Of a stretch of 30,141 bases of DNA, positions 10,701 through 18,687 are shown one piece after another (position 1 is the stretch's first letter; every line of letters starts with the position of its first letter). A program made the translations under genes and the position numbers. The notes under the pieces are model-generated. The model ran no database searches. It was not told where the DNA came from and saw only the letters and a program-made list of their open reading frames with translations. This stretch comes from Lingula anatina (taxonomy: Eukaryota > Brachiopoda > Lingulata > Lingulida > Lingulidae): contig NW_019775536.1 in assembly GCF_001039355.2 (NCBI RefSeq), positions 473,904 to 504,044 of the forward strand. Reading direction: 5' to 3'.

Positions 10701-13569
10701 CTGTAAAATTCACTGGGGCCGTTATTAATAATAATTTACGAACTTACTGCCCGTCGAGGCTGCAAATCGTGCTACAAATCCCGCTCCCGAGGTGGCGTGG
10801 TCAGTGTCAAAGGTCAGCTGGAAAGTGGACGACTCCATGGTGGGTAAACTGTGTTCCGCGCACACAGAGTTCATGAAGATCTCACCAAACGGCGTGGTTT
10901 CTCTCACCTACACAAGATAATGTGATTACAAGATGTCAGTTGAATAAAGGACGGGTCGAGGTTATTTAAGTTCACCTAGGCCTAATTTGATTCCATATCT
11001 GTAGATTGCTCATTTTATTGAAAATTGAAATACACTTATCTGTTTGAAGTTAACTGCACAAATATCCGACACAGATTGAAGAGAAAATAAAACAGAAGAT
11101 GATAAAAAACGAACAAGAGATATACGCGTATGTACTGTAATATACTACGAATGGCATATTACTGAAATGCGTGTTTAATTGGTGTCTATCATGTCTATCA
11201 CACGGTGTCAGTTGCTTAATCTTCAGCCATACAAGAAGTACAAGTAGCAGCAACTCACCGTGACGTTATCACAGGTGCACGACTGACACTCTTCAAGGTC
11301 AAACAGCTGAAAGGTCAAGGTCATCCTGGCGTGTCCCGCGGGTGGTAAAAGGGTATACGTACAGTGTATTGAGGCAGGATAAGTGAGCGGATAGCCAGGG
11401 GAATACAGCACGCCAGATGGAGCTCGGATCACAGCACCGCAAGCTAAAATGAAAACGTTTTATGACGTCACAATAAATATGATATACATGACGTCACTAT
11501 GAATATGAATTCCATTCAGGTCACTTAAACTTGTGATCTAAATTTACACGTCAAGTCAGTATTAGAGCACGTACCTAACGATCTACTTTTATCTTGTCCA
11601 TGAGGCTCAAAATTAATTTGAAATAAAAAGGCATGCTTTTAATTATCACCCAGCAAACAAAATAATACAGACGATGGATTTTTTTTTTCAGACCTAAGTA
11701 TTATGAAAATCATCACACCTGACCAATCGTCTTATTAAGAAATAGAAAATAGGGGTGGATTTTTAATGAAAAAAAAAGCAAATTGTGTTTTCGTCTCCAA
11801 GAAGTGATAAAAAATTTGCATATTCATTGGTTGATATTGGTGGACGGAGAAGTCTAAACCAGAGGGTGGCGACTTATGCTTTTTGTTGAAAACGAACAAA
11901 GTACGAAATTCGGGAATATTTGAAGTAAAAAACGCGTTTAGGCGTGACATTTAGACAATACTATTTAAGCAAAGTTGACAGTAGAGCACTTAGAAAGAAG
12001 GGCATCTACGGCGCTAGCAAAAACAGCTTCAACAAGTTTTTCGCTTCAAGAATACGTCCTGTTTCTTACCGATAAGCGAAAAAAAATATTCGTACCAGAG
12101 ATCGGTTGGTCACACAGCTCCCTGCCGTAATGAGTGAAGTTGGCGTTAGATACAAGGACGTCACAGGCCGTCACGTTGCCATGGAAATAGCAGGTGGAGG
12201 TGTCATGGGCGTAGTCCACTGCGCGACAGTCCGAGTTCAAAAGGCACCTATCCAGGCAGACGTCCAATGGAAAGCCAGTAATGTGGTCGGTAGAGCCCGC
12301 CACCAGTTTTCCGGGATAGATTACAGCGTATCCTGGAAGTAATTAAAGAAAGTTCTGATCTCAGATCATTGGGGTTATTATAGAACACCTTTACCTGGCA
12401 TTTTTTACTGCTTATAAATATATGGAACTAACATTGCAGTAACAGATTTATGCAGACCTGTGGTCGTCTTAAAAAAAAAGAGTAAATAATAATTTATATT
12501 GATAAGTGATTGATTGGTGATTGATTTATTGATAACTGACACTTATTATTGATTATTATTAATGAGAATAATTGATATTATTAATAATATTATGATAATG
12601 ATTACTATTTTTAACATAATTATAAATGATATTTACCTTTTTTTATCATTGGAAAAAATTATTTGGCAAAGCGACTTGTGCTACATCCTTACTCCAGAAT
12701 ATTATTTTTCTTTATCTTAAAATTTCTTTTTTAAATATACTAACATAGGTGACAATTTGTAATGCTTCTTCAGGTGTCCATTTTTGCCGTTTTTGACATT
12801 TTAAATAGGAGTAAGAGCCGATATTGTCTTGTTCAGGAAGGAGAGCGTATGAGTGAGACGGTTGAGGCACGCCCCTTCCCTTGGGGCCGGTGTAACGTGA
12901 CAGACAGTCCCCCATGATAGAGAGACCTATTCCCATTCATTTGTACAGGTCTCGCCCTAGATTTTGACCCACTAAGGTCAGGTTAACCCTATCCATTATA
13001 ACTAAATGGAGGGCGGACTCTCTGTTACACGGCTTTGGCCGAGGCAGAAGGTTGATCTTTGTCCGTGTTTATCTTCACTTTCTTGTACATTTTTGTTGAT
13101 TTCATTTTCAGCACATTCGTTTCTTATTTCTCATCCTCCCTCTCATTCTCATTCTCATTTTCTGTAGTTTTCTTAGTTTTTATAAACTTTTAATTGGTTC
13201 ATATGGAATTTGCATTGTTCCACCGGTCCCGATTTTTGTCCTGTACAACATATTCTTTACCCACATGTTTTATATTAATCTGTTTGAAGTGTTATCTAAT
13301 TTGTACAGTTTACGTGCGGTTTTCCTTAACTATTCAGTAAACCACCAGTAATACGGAATGAAAATAAGCAAATGAATAAACAAATGAATACAAAGACATA
13401 ACGCCAAACTAAAAGCACGGCGTTTGGTTTTCCTATGTGTAGCCTATATACTGTGTGATATTTTCTACGTACCTGAATGAAGCGCAATGTTGCTTTGTGT
13501 TTTCACAACAGACAAGCCACCCACAAACAGCAAAATCGGACAGAGAAGTTGGATTTTCAGAACATCCAT
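2499..13569 (-). CDS. Type I membrane receptor: apple/PAN, 3x CUB, Ser/Thr stalk, 2x CCP, TM (11 exons)
   Basis: Exons in transcript order (minus strand): 13569-13473, 12332-12096, 11443-11259, 10907-10748, 8382-8195, 7592-7436, 6794-6613, 6268-6121, 5698-4490, 4140-3958, 2725-2499. All have AG/GT borders, all phases agree, and they sum to 2973 nt (990 residues plus stop). Order: signal peptide 1-~24, apple/PAN 33-111, CUB1 112-226, CUB2 227-341, CUB3 342-451, Ser/Thr-rich stalk ~452-790, CCP1 796-854, CCP2 855-915, membrane helix ~940-959, basic cytoplasmic tail to 990. Each whole domain is flanked by phase-1 introns and each CUB is split by a phase-0 intron, a typical shuffled-domain layout. 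A cell-surface binding or recognition role is inferred; the ligand is unknown. I do not recognise this exact architecture as a named gene. An ATTAAA-type poly(A) signal lies at 2440-2435. The last exon exists in two allelic copies (see 1-144). Confidence 0.85.
2746..3331. repeat. Allelic copy of 3386-3971 (receptor intron 10 and exon 10 end)
   Basis: It aligns along its whole length with 3386-3971, with scattered substitutions and small indels concentrated in a GGGGTGGGG-type tract. It ends inside the last 14 nt of exon 10. Single-base differences at a few percent are what two alleles of a very heterozygous animal would show. Confidence 0.75.
3332..3332. other. Single-N assembly join
   Basis: A lone N falls exactly where the copy of exon 10 breaks off and transposon sequence resumes. 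Confidence 0.75.
3333..3385. mobile_element. Right terminal inverted repeat of the same transposon
   Basis: It contains CTAGCGGC and ends AGCGGGTATTCCCC, the inverted match to 166-185. The right flank (ATTAAACAG...) follows at 3386, corresponding to 2746 in the uninterrupted allele. Confidence 0.7.
3386..3971. repeat. Allelic copy of 2746-3331
   Basis: This is the right flank of the transposon in the insertion-bearing haplotype. It is continuous with the rest of the receptor gene. Confidence 0.75.
3958..4140 (-). CDS. Receptor exon 10: CCP2
   Basis: This 183-nt phase 1-1 exon has the CCP pattern: VECLLYN, IEYSCTNG, SSKCSPTGSWVPD, IGCS. The donor is gtaagtt. Its 3' end is duplicated at 3318-3331, where the allelic contig stops. 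Confidence 0.85.
4490..5698 (-). CDS. Receptor exon 9: Ser/Thr-rich repeat stalk plus CCP1
   Basis: This 1209-nt phase 1-1 exon encodes residues 452-854. The first ~340 residues are very rich in Ser and Thr, so a heavily O-glycosylated mucin-like stalk is inferred. It contains three in-frame tandem repeat sets of 21, 54 and 66 bp. The last ~59 residues form a CCP/sushi domain: four Cys, the VNYMCNTGY motif, and Trp in LSNGTW. It is much longer than any other exon of the gene and is probably variable in length between individuals. Confidence 0.85.
4957..5088. repeat. 66-bp tandem duplication in receptor stalk
   Basis: Two copies (4957-5022 and 5023-5088) beginning GATGACCATCTTGTTGCCGT differ at few sites. 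They encode a 22-residue unit containing QITSSVVNTVSTATRWSS. Confidence 0.85.
5131..5338. repeat. 54-bp tandem repeat in receptor stalk (about 4 copies)
   Basis: Units begin GAAGACGTCAAAG... and recur every 54 bp (18 residues, of the type PTLMSSVSGDKG on the minus strand). They are diverged but in frame. Confidence 0.8.
5551..5620. repeat. 21-bp tandem repeat in receptor stalk (about 3.3 copies)
   Basis: The unit GGCGAGGACCACGTGGTTTC plus one base encodes SSPETTW on the minus strand. Copies are nearly identical and in frame, so they probably arose recently by slippage or unequal exchange. Confidence 0.85.
6121..6268 (-). CDS. Receptor exon 8: CUB3, second half
   Basis: It starts IRENAVDGPVLERTCG, directly continuing the YDYVE of the previous exon. 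It ends IIFHTDINVNGRGFMFEY, a typical CUB terminus, at a gtaagc donor in phase 1. Confidence 0.85.
6613..6794 (-). CDS. Receptor exon 7: CUB3, first half
   Basis: It reads ACGGTYHAGHGIIKSRNYP, CVFQFYA, and then EFLDFYLE with CNYDYVE. The acidic residues match a calcium-binding CUB. The donor gtgggt is weaker than the others but the phase (0) fits. Confidence 0.85.
6816..6844. repeat. (AAAT)n microsatellite in receptor intron
   Basis: A run of TAAA units lies just upstream of the exon 7 acceptor. Confidence 0.9.
7436..7592 (-). CDS. Receptor exon 6: CUB2, second half
   Basis: It starts ADDLVYGLPVLHMACG in phase 0. It then has a Cys and the CUB ending LKFQTNSYYNYKGFAG. It ends in phase 1 at a gtgagt donor. 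Confidence 0.85.
7698..7724. repeat. (AC)n microsatellite in receptor intron
   Basis: A pure CA run lies in the intron between exons 5 and 6. Confidence 0.9.
8195..8382 (-). CDS. Receptor exon 5: CUB2, first half
   Basis: The acceptor is tttcag. The exon reads SDCDRYISDYSETVTSPNYP and then CWYVIEP, standard CUB strands. It ends GCYDRLS in phase 0 at a gtaggt donor. The preceding intron sequence, just upstream of the acceptor, is a minisatellite (8400-8640). Confidence 0.85.
8400..8640. repeat. ~37-bp minisatellite next to the exon 5 acceptor
   Basis: Five to six imperfect units of the type CACTTGATACTGATTGTGTT followed by AGTTTTGCTGCTATTG. The array starts within ~20 bp of the exon 5 acceptor, so its length could affect branch-point spacing. 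Confidence 0.8.
9182..9387. mobile_element. MITE-like inverted-repeat element A, copy 1
   Basis: The left end reads CCCATAGATTTTAGATCGAT. The right end is its inverted match (GATCTAATCTATGGAAATGG). A relative lies at 16602-16806. It has no coding capacity and sits in receptor intron 4. Confidence 0.75.
10382..10540. repeat. G-run and (TC)n simple repeats in receptor intron
   Basis: A G run lies at 10382-10394 and (TC)n at 10524-10540. Both fall between exons 4 and 5. Confidence 0.9.
10748..10907 (-). CDS. Receptor exon 4: CUB1, second half
   Basis: It begins VRETTPFGEIF in phase 0, continues with a conserved Cys (NSVCAEH), and ends with the CUB C-terminal pattern F-x-L-x-F-x-T-D near SGAGFVARF. 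It ends in phase 1 at a gtaagt donor. Confidence 0.85.
11259..11443 (-). CDS. Receptor exon 3: CUB1, first half
   Basis: After a tttttag-type acceptor it reads ACGAVIRAPSGVLYSPGYP, the usual CUB opening (Cys-Gly, then S-P-x-Y-P). It continues through HCTYTLLPP to a CxxCxC-DN segment and ends in phase 0 at a gtgagt donor. Confidence 0.85.
12096..12332 (-). CDS. Receptor exon 2: apple/PAN domain
   Basis: This 237-nt phase 1-1 exon encodes residues 33-111. Six cysteines at 58, 62, 68, 80, 89 and 106 follow the apple/PAN pattern (VCLDRCLLNSDCRAVDY, then TCYF, TACD, ELCD). Sequons lie at N85 (NVT) and N97 (NFT). Apple/PAN modules bind proteins or glycans; the partner here is unknown. Confidence 0.85.
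12887..13032. mobile_element. MITE-like element B, copy 1
   Basis: The left end is CCGGTGTAACGTGACAGACA. The right end, inverted, is CCGTGTAACAGAGAGTCCGC. The copy at 15920-16063 shares ends and interior (CCATTATAACTAAATGGAGG). It lies in receptor intron 1. Confidence 0.75.
13473..13569 (-). CDS. Receptor exon 1: signal peptide
   Basis: The ATG is at 13569-13567. It gives 32 residues with a hydrophobic core (IQLLCPILLFVGGLSVV), a classic secretory signal peptide. The exon ends at a gtacgt donor in phase 1, matching the next exon. It was missed by long-ORF searches because it is only 97 nt. Confidence 0.8.
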
Positions 13570-14759
13570 TGTTCCTGCGTTTTTTTCTGGGTGTTACAAA
13601 ACGATATTTAAAAGAATTATTTTAATTCTACTTTCATTTAGAGAAACATTTAAGTCCAAAAACATTCACAGTTCCTCGCAAAACTGCATTGCGTCCCCAA
13701 TAAATGGCAGCCTATGTAGAATTCAGACTCGCTTAATGTTGGGTAGCATGAAGAATCACTTGAGAATCACGCTCATAAACCGAATGTGATCCGTTTCAAT
13801 TCACGTCAGCCATTCGAGTTAGACCCGAAAAACTCTGGATCCAACTTGTCGTCCTGGGTACCTTATGTAAGCATTCAAGTATCGCTGGTCGAAACAACCG
13901 ATTGATTGCAATGAATTATGCAGATAGATTTCAGACCCAAAGTGTTTCGCGCTCTTGGAGTCATTGTTAACGACTTAATCATGCAACACAAGAGTATTAC
14001 AAATAACTGACATATGCTTTAAGTTGCTTGCATTCAATGAATGTTTAATGGGTTTGTTTTGTAAATGTTGCTTATTTTCGTCCGTCAAACAAACAATTGC
14101 CCCGGAAGCCGAAGCCACTGGCAACTGTTGAAATGATTTTGCCTCCGAGCCAAAACAGAAGTTTTCACGAGATTCAAGTCGATATTAATGATGGCACTAT
14201 TCGTTTCTGTCATAGGCTTGTGACTAAGGGTTTTATTGGGAGAGGAGGGGGGCTAAAGTTAAAACGTGAACTTAGTTGGGACTTTAAGGTAGGACTGCAG
14301 GTTGGAGATTTTATCTTAAATTAAGGGTCTTAGCTTTTTTATTCTTGTTGCATTCATCTAATGTATCTTCGAAACATCTAATTATGCTTGCAACACAGCT
14401 CCAAGTTCATCGTGTGACGTAATATTAGAATTTTGGGGAAAACATTTAGGTTTCCTGATTTTCGCAGGCACCTGGACAGCTATAAACATGCCTTAAATGA
14501 TATAATAACACTTGAACAAAAGGGGTTCGGAGACTTACTGTTGATTTTATCTATTAAAACGTGAATTTTAGTCCTATTTGAGTACAGCCCCACCTTAAGG
14601 CCCTTTACTCTCCACTGTAAGACGACATAGTATGAAGCAGTTTAAATCAACAGCAAGAGCTTTTCTGGGATTGTGCAGGCAATTACAGCACACCGGGGAC
14701 AAAGCTGACAGATATATACTGTAGTGCACTAAGTTTTTTCAATTTTGTTTGTGTTTCTG

Positions 14760-14760
14760 G

Positions 14761-14812
<52 letters not shown>
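14760..14812. repeat. (ATA)n microsatellite
   Basis: About 17 uninterrupted ATA units. Confidence 0.95.
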
Positions 14813-14813
<1 letters not shown>

Positions 14814-15268
14814 GCTGTGAAAGACAATAGGACACTAGTTAATACGACTATTTGTGACCAGTTATGGTTTTAAAACCCTGATAAGTTCTTGTATATATGA
14901 AATAACACGGATGAAGTCACCCGTGATCAACTTCTCAGGAACGGAACACATTTTGCTATTGATCCCCCTGTATTACCGAGACTCATTCTGATAATAAGAA
15001 TATGATAGCAATAACAACAACAAGCCTCATGAAGCAGCCAGAGAACTCTTCCAACTGAACACCAACATCTGTGAAAGAGACGAACATAAAAGAGGCCTTT
15101 GTAATTTTTTGTAAATGTTGGGCATTGCATCATCAAACAATTTTTTCCAAAAAAGGCCTGCCTTTTATGTTGAATTATGAGAGACTTTGTGAGTACCAGC
15201 ATTCAACTGTGAGTCACAAAGCTTGCAGATACAACATAGGGTACTTATAAACCTTCTCCATATCATAG

Positions 15269-15329
15269 GATATTTCGTTTGCTGAAGGTCTGGCCCAGAA
15301 CTTCTCGCTACCCTACTCACTGCTATCAG
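15269..15329 (+). other. Isolated candidate exon
   Basis: This 61-nt stretch is bounded by a pyrimidine-rich acceptor (ctccatatcatag) and a strong donor (gtaaga). It is open in one frame (DISFAEGLAQNFSLPYSLLS). No partner exon was found on either side and the protein is not recognised. Chance is quite possible. Confidence 0.2.
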
Positions 15330-15919
15330 GTAAGATTGTATTATTGTCTATATTGTCTCATTGCTTTGAAGTTTAACTTAAATGTTTTGCTGCGTACATA
15401 TAGGTTTATTCTACGCAATTTGCACAATATTCTATTTTCCATACAGATTAAATTATCGAAACGTTTAAACCGCACAATTTTCGTGGCCGTGAGAATATTG
15501 AGAAATACTAGTAGGGACTACTTAAGAACCATGCACAATCTTTTAAATCTATCAAAATAAATCGATCAGTTATTCCGATCAATGGGTATTTTCGTTTCCT
15601 TGAGGTTGTGCATAGATACAATTGCCTGAAGGCTCATTTCAAATCACCGGTAAATGTCAGGCAAGACTGTTATTTCAAAATTGCTACTTCGTTATTACAA
15701 TACTTATTATGATCATTTGATACACACTGCAGCTCCTAAAGCATACCTTTCCATATGTTTTAAAGTTCGCTTTATACTTAAAGTATTACTCGCGGTTTAA
15801 CAAAACGATCAATAACAGTCGTCCGAGAACAGAACAGACAGGCATTCAAGCACCCCTACTAACTATTTATAACTTGCAGATGCAATGTCATTTCATGGGA
15901 TTGAACATTCGAAAATTAC

Positions 15920-16063
15920 CCGGTGTAACGTAGCAGAGAGTCTCCCCATGATAAAGAGTGCGCTTCCCATTAATTGTACAGCTAAGCCTCGATCGTCCTA
16001 GATTTTGACCAACTTTAGTCTAACCATTATAACTAAATGGAGGGCGGACTGTCTGTTACACGG
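15920..16063. mobile_element. MITE-like element B, copy 2
   Basis: It has the same termini and interior as 12887-13032 with moderate divergence. It is noncoding. Confidence 0.75.
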
Positions 16064-16601
16064 AGTAAGCAATCTTGGCTGCGTTCACAAGAAAAATTTA
16101 TTTTCTAAAAATCTAAAAATCTATTTGCGGTATCTTGTGATCACGGTCTGTGCCCTGAATACTGGCAAAATACGCGGCGTAAGTACTGGCAGCGCCGAGA
16201 ATTAATTACAGCTTTGGAAGTAACTGGCTCGCGCTGCCCGTCATTACGCCGTGGGGTCGAAAGAACCAAGTACATGTACATGCATTTTATCAACCATTAC
16301 AAAGCTACGATACAGTGTATTTTGACGTTTGTTACAATGGTTTGGTGGAGCAAGGCAGGGAGACAAAGGAAAACTGAACAGTATTGCCAATAAGTGCAGT
16401 AAGATGATTAGCTGAGTGAGTTTTATCATCCTGCTTTTGTATGCAAGAGCTTCGTAACTCATTTCTATTTACTGGTAGTTACAAAGTCTTTCACTAATCA
16501 ACATTTAAATTTGTGTAGCTTGTTTGATGGTGAAATAATCAGCATCTACCTGTAGAAAAAATTTGCCAACTGCTTCATTTACATTCAGTATAAAAAAACC
16601 C

Positions 16602-16806
16602 ATTCCCATAGATATTTAGATCGATCTATCCCCCTGGGGTGTCTCACTAGATTGGTGTCAGCTTAACAGGCTTAAATGTTTGTCCCGCCCACTAAAAGCT
16701 GTAAGGGGGTAATTAACTATGGTGCGCGCTCGACTAACAGCAATTTAGCGTGAACCCCCAGGGAGTTAGGTCGATCCAGATGGATCGATTTAAATGTCTG
16801 GGAATG
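16602..16806. mobile_element. MITE-like element A, copy 2
   Basis: It matches 9182-9387 almost end to end, including GATCGATCTATCCCC and GTGAACCCCCAGGGAGTTAG. Divergence is moderate. Confidence 0.75.
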
Positions 16807-17617
16807 CAGTCTAAAGCTTTTGGTGCCTTGTGTGTTGACTAATGTGACGAAAACTATTTTTATCAATTTTCGAAAGAATTGGAAATACATGTACCCTGTC
16901 TAAACGACACCACTCTCTTTGGTATAACTTTCTCGTATCAGTCACTTGTTTAGGCGGTGTTTCTTAAATCTAGAATTGGCTAGTACGTGGAAATCGCATT
17001 TAAAAATAATATTTTGGATGCACTTGAAAAATATGATGAATATTCCCTATATCTCAGAAACGCCATGAGCTCATTATAGCCATGAGCTCATATTACAATA
17101 ATAAAAACGTTCAGCAACAAGAGTTCTCTTTCAAGTAAAATGTTTATTCTGAACTAATATTCCATTGCGGGGCTACGTGACTCACTGCTGTAAACCGGTC
17201 TTACCTGCAGTCTCTGATACAGCTACTTCAAAGGCAAACTCTCGCCAGATGCATTACCCCCGCTTATTAAGCCCCTATAGGCTTTTTTTTTCGTTGTCTG
17301 TGTACTGCGTAATGCAAGAAGTTGTGGACGTATTTTTAATAAAATTTTCAGAAAAGGTCAGAGATGGGCTAACTTAAATTGGGTTTATTTTTAGTGGTGA
17401 TTAATTTAATAATAATGATAATTATTATTATTATTATTTGCACACAGCACTGTCGATAAAAGGGGTTGAAGAGAAACAAGAAAGTGTAGAAAGACATGAG
17501 CTAGTACAAACAGATAAAAGTCACCCACAATGGCTGCACCAGAGGGGGGAGTACCGGGGTACATGTACGTCCCAGTCCTCTCGCTCAGACGGCATCTTTT
17601 CCTCGCTCTTAAACGTA

Positions 17618-17861
17618 GGGGAGACCGGGGCTAATTGGACCCCGGGGTAAGTTGCCCCCCCCCCCCCCCCATCAATTTATGACAAAGTAACTATGGGGTA
17701 AAAGAATAGATCGCATCATTTTGTAAAGTGACCGTATCCAATAGTGCTAAGAAAGTCGGCAGTGAGTCCAAATGAAATAATTTAGCATCTTAAAGTAACT
17801 TTATTAAAGAGACTTGATGGGGGCCAACTTACCCCGGGGTCCAACTAGCCCCGGTCTCCCC
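17618..17861. mobile_element. MITE-like element C with ~45-bp inverted repeats, TA flanks
   Basis: The left end GGGGAGACCGGGGCTAATTG and the right end (inverted) GGGGAGACCGGGGCTAGTTG stay matched for about 45 bp through CCCCGGGGTAAGTTG. TA occurs on both sides (17616-17617 and 17862-17863), a likely target duplication. The interior is noncoding and includes a C run (17655-17670). Confidence 0.85.
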
Positions 17862-18227
17862 TATGTCAAATGAAAAACCCAAAAAGATATTTCACACCCC
17901 CGATCCCCACATACACAAAAGACCCGATGGTACCTTATCTTACACAACAAGCATCACCGCCACAAGACTTGGGTGTTACTACATGTAGTATGTTCAATGT
18001 GTATGCGTTGTGTCAACTAGGGTAAATTAACACTTTGTAGGTCTACTATCTGTAAAATCCCAAACTAACTGCGTCTGGTCAACCCCCAAACTACATGTAT
18101 CTGTAACACCAGTGGGTCCATAGCCCAGCGACAGCACTTTATACCTGTCGTTAAACATCCAGCTTTCCGTCAATTTTCCGCTGCGTAGTATCATATTCAC
18201 TACTAAGGCCGCATTCACAACTACGTT

Positions 18228-18379
18228 GATTCGCGGACTTACTAGTCCGCTGATCAAATATGGCGTCCACTTGACAATGGATTCCTGCCTTGCACGCGGG
18301 GCAGGACAATTAAATCTCGCCACGCTTTTAAGTGGGGCGCTTCATGTTGGATCCGTGGACTGGTTAGTCCGCAGATCAA
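18228..18379. mobile_element. Foldback element D, copy 1
   Basis: The left arm (GCGGACTTACTAGTCCGCTG) and the right arm (inverted: TGCGGACTAACCAGTCCACG) are themselves palindromic around AGTCCGC. A further arm of the same type lies at 18470-18505. A relative is at 22651-22903. Confidence 0.65.
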
Positions 18380-18567
18380 CCGGCTCTGTATATGGAGATT
18401 GCCCCTTAATTCCCGATTAGACAGTGAACAGATTCCCAGCGGGGGTTACGCAACAAACATTCAAGTGGGTCAGCCATATTTGATCCGCGGATCTGCTAGT
18501 CCGCTGTTCTGAGTGCGCTCATTGCGCCCTAAAATAATAATGAGCGCCCTGCATGATATTTCAGAAG

Positions 18568-18687
18568 ATGGCTGGGTCTTTTGTCGCTTTACTTCTGGTG
18601 GTGTGTGTGATAGTCACTGGGATCGAAGAATGTCAAGCTGCCTGCTGTAAATCCGTGGACCGAGGAGTTTGTGCGGATTGTACCTTT
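18568..18687 (+). CDS. Diedel-like gene exon 1: signal peptide and first cysteines
   Basis: Forty codons in phase 0. The hydrophobic core is followed by a likely cleavage after ECQA, and the mature chain starts with a CC pair. The donor TTT|gtaagt is strong. This exon is supported independently of the family call. Confidence 0.7.

Larger units (their letters stand above)
13570..18567. other. Upstream intergenic region, repeat-rich
   Basis: I see no supportable gene. It contains elements B copy 2, A copy 2, element C, an (ATA)n microsatellite at 14760-14812, AT-rich tracts and a foldback element. One isolated splice-bounded candidate exon (15269-15329) is listed separately. The receptor promoter would lie in the first kilobase, but no TATA box or other core element is clear. 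Confidence 0.6.

Noticed and set aside
14097-14324. 75-codon plus-strand ORF
   Set aside because: No ATG at its start in the sequence, no recognisable domain, no splice partner. Probably chance.
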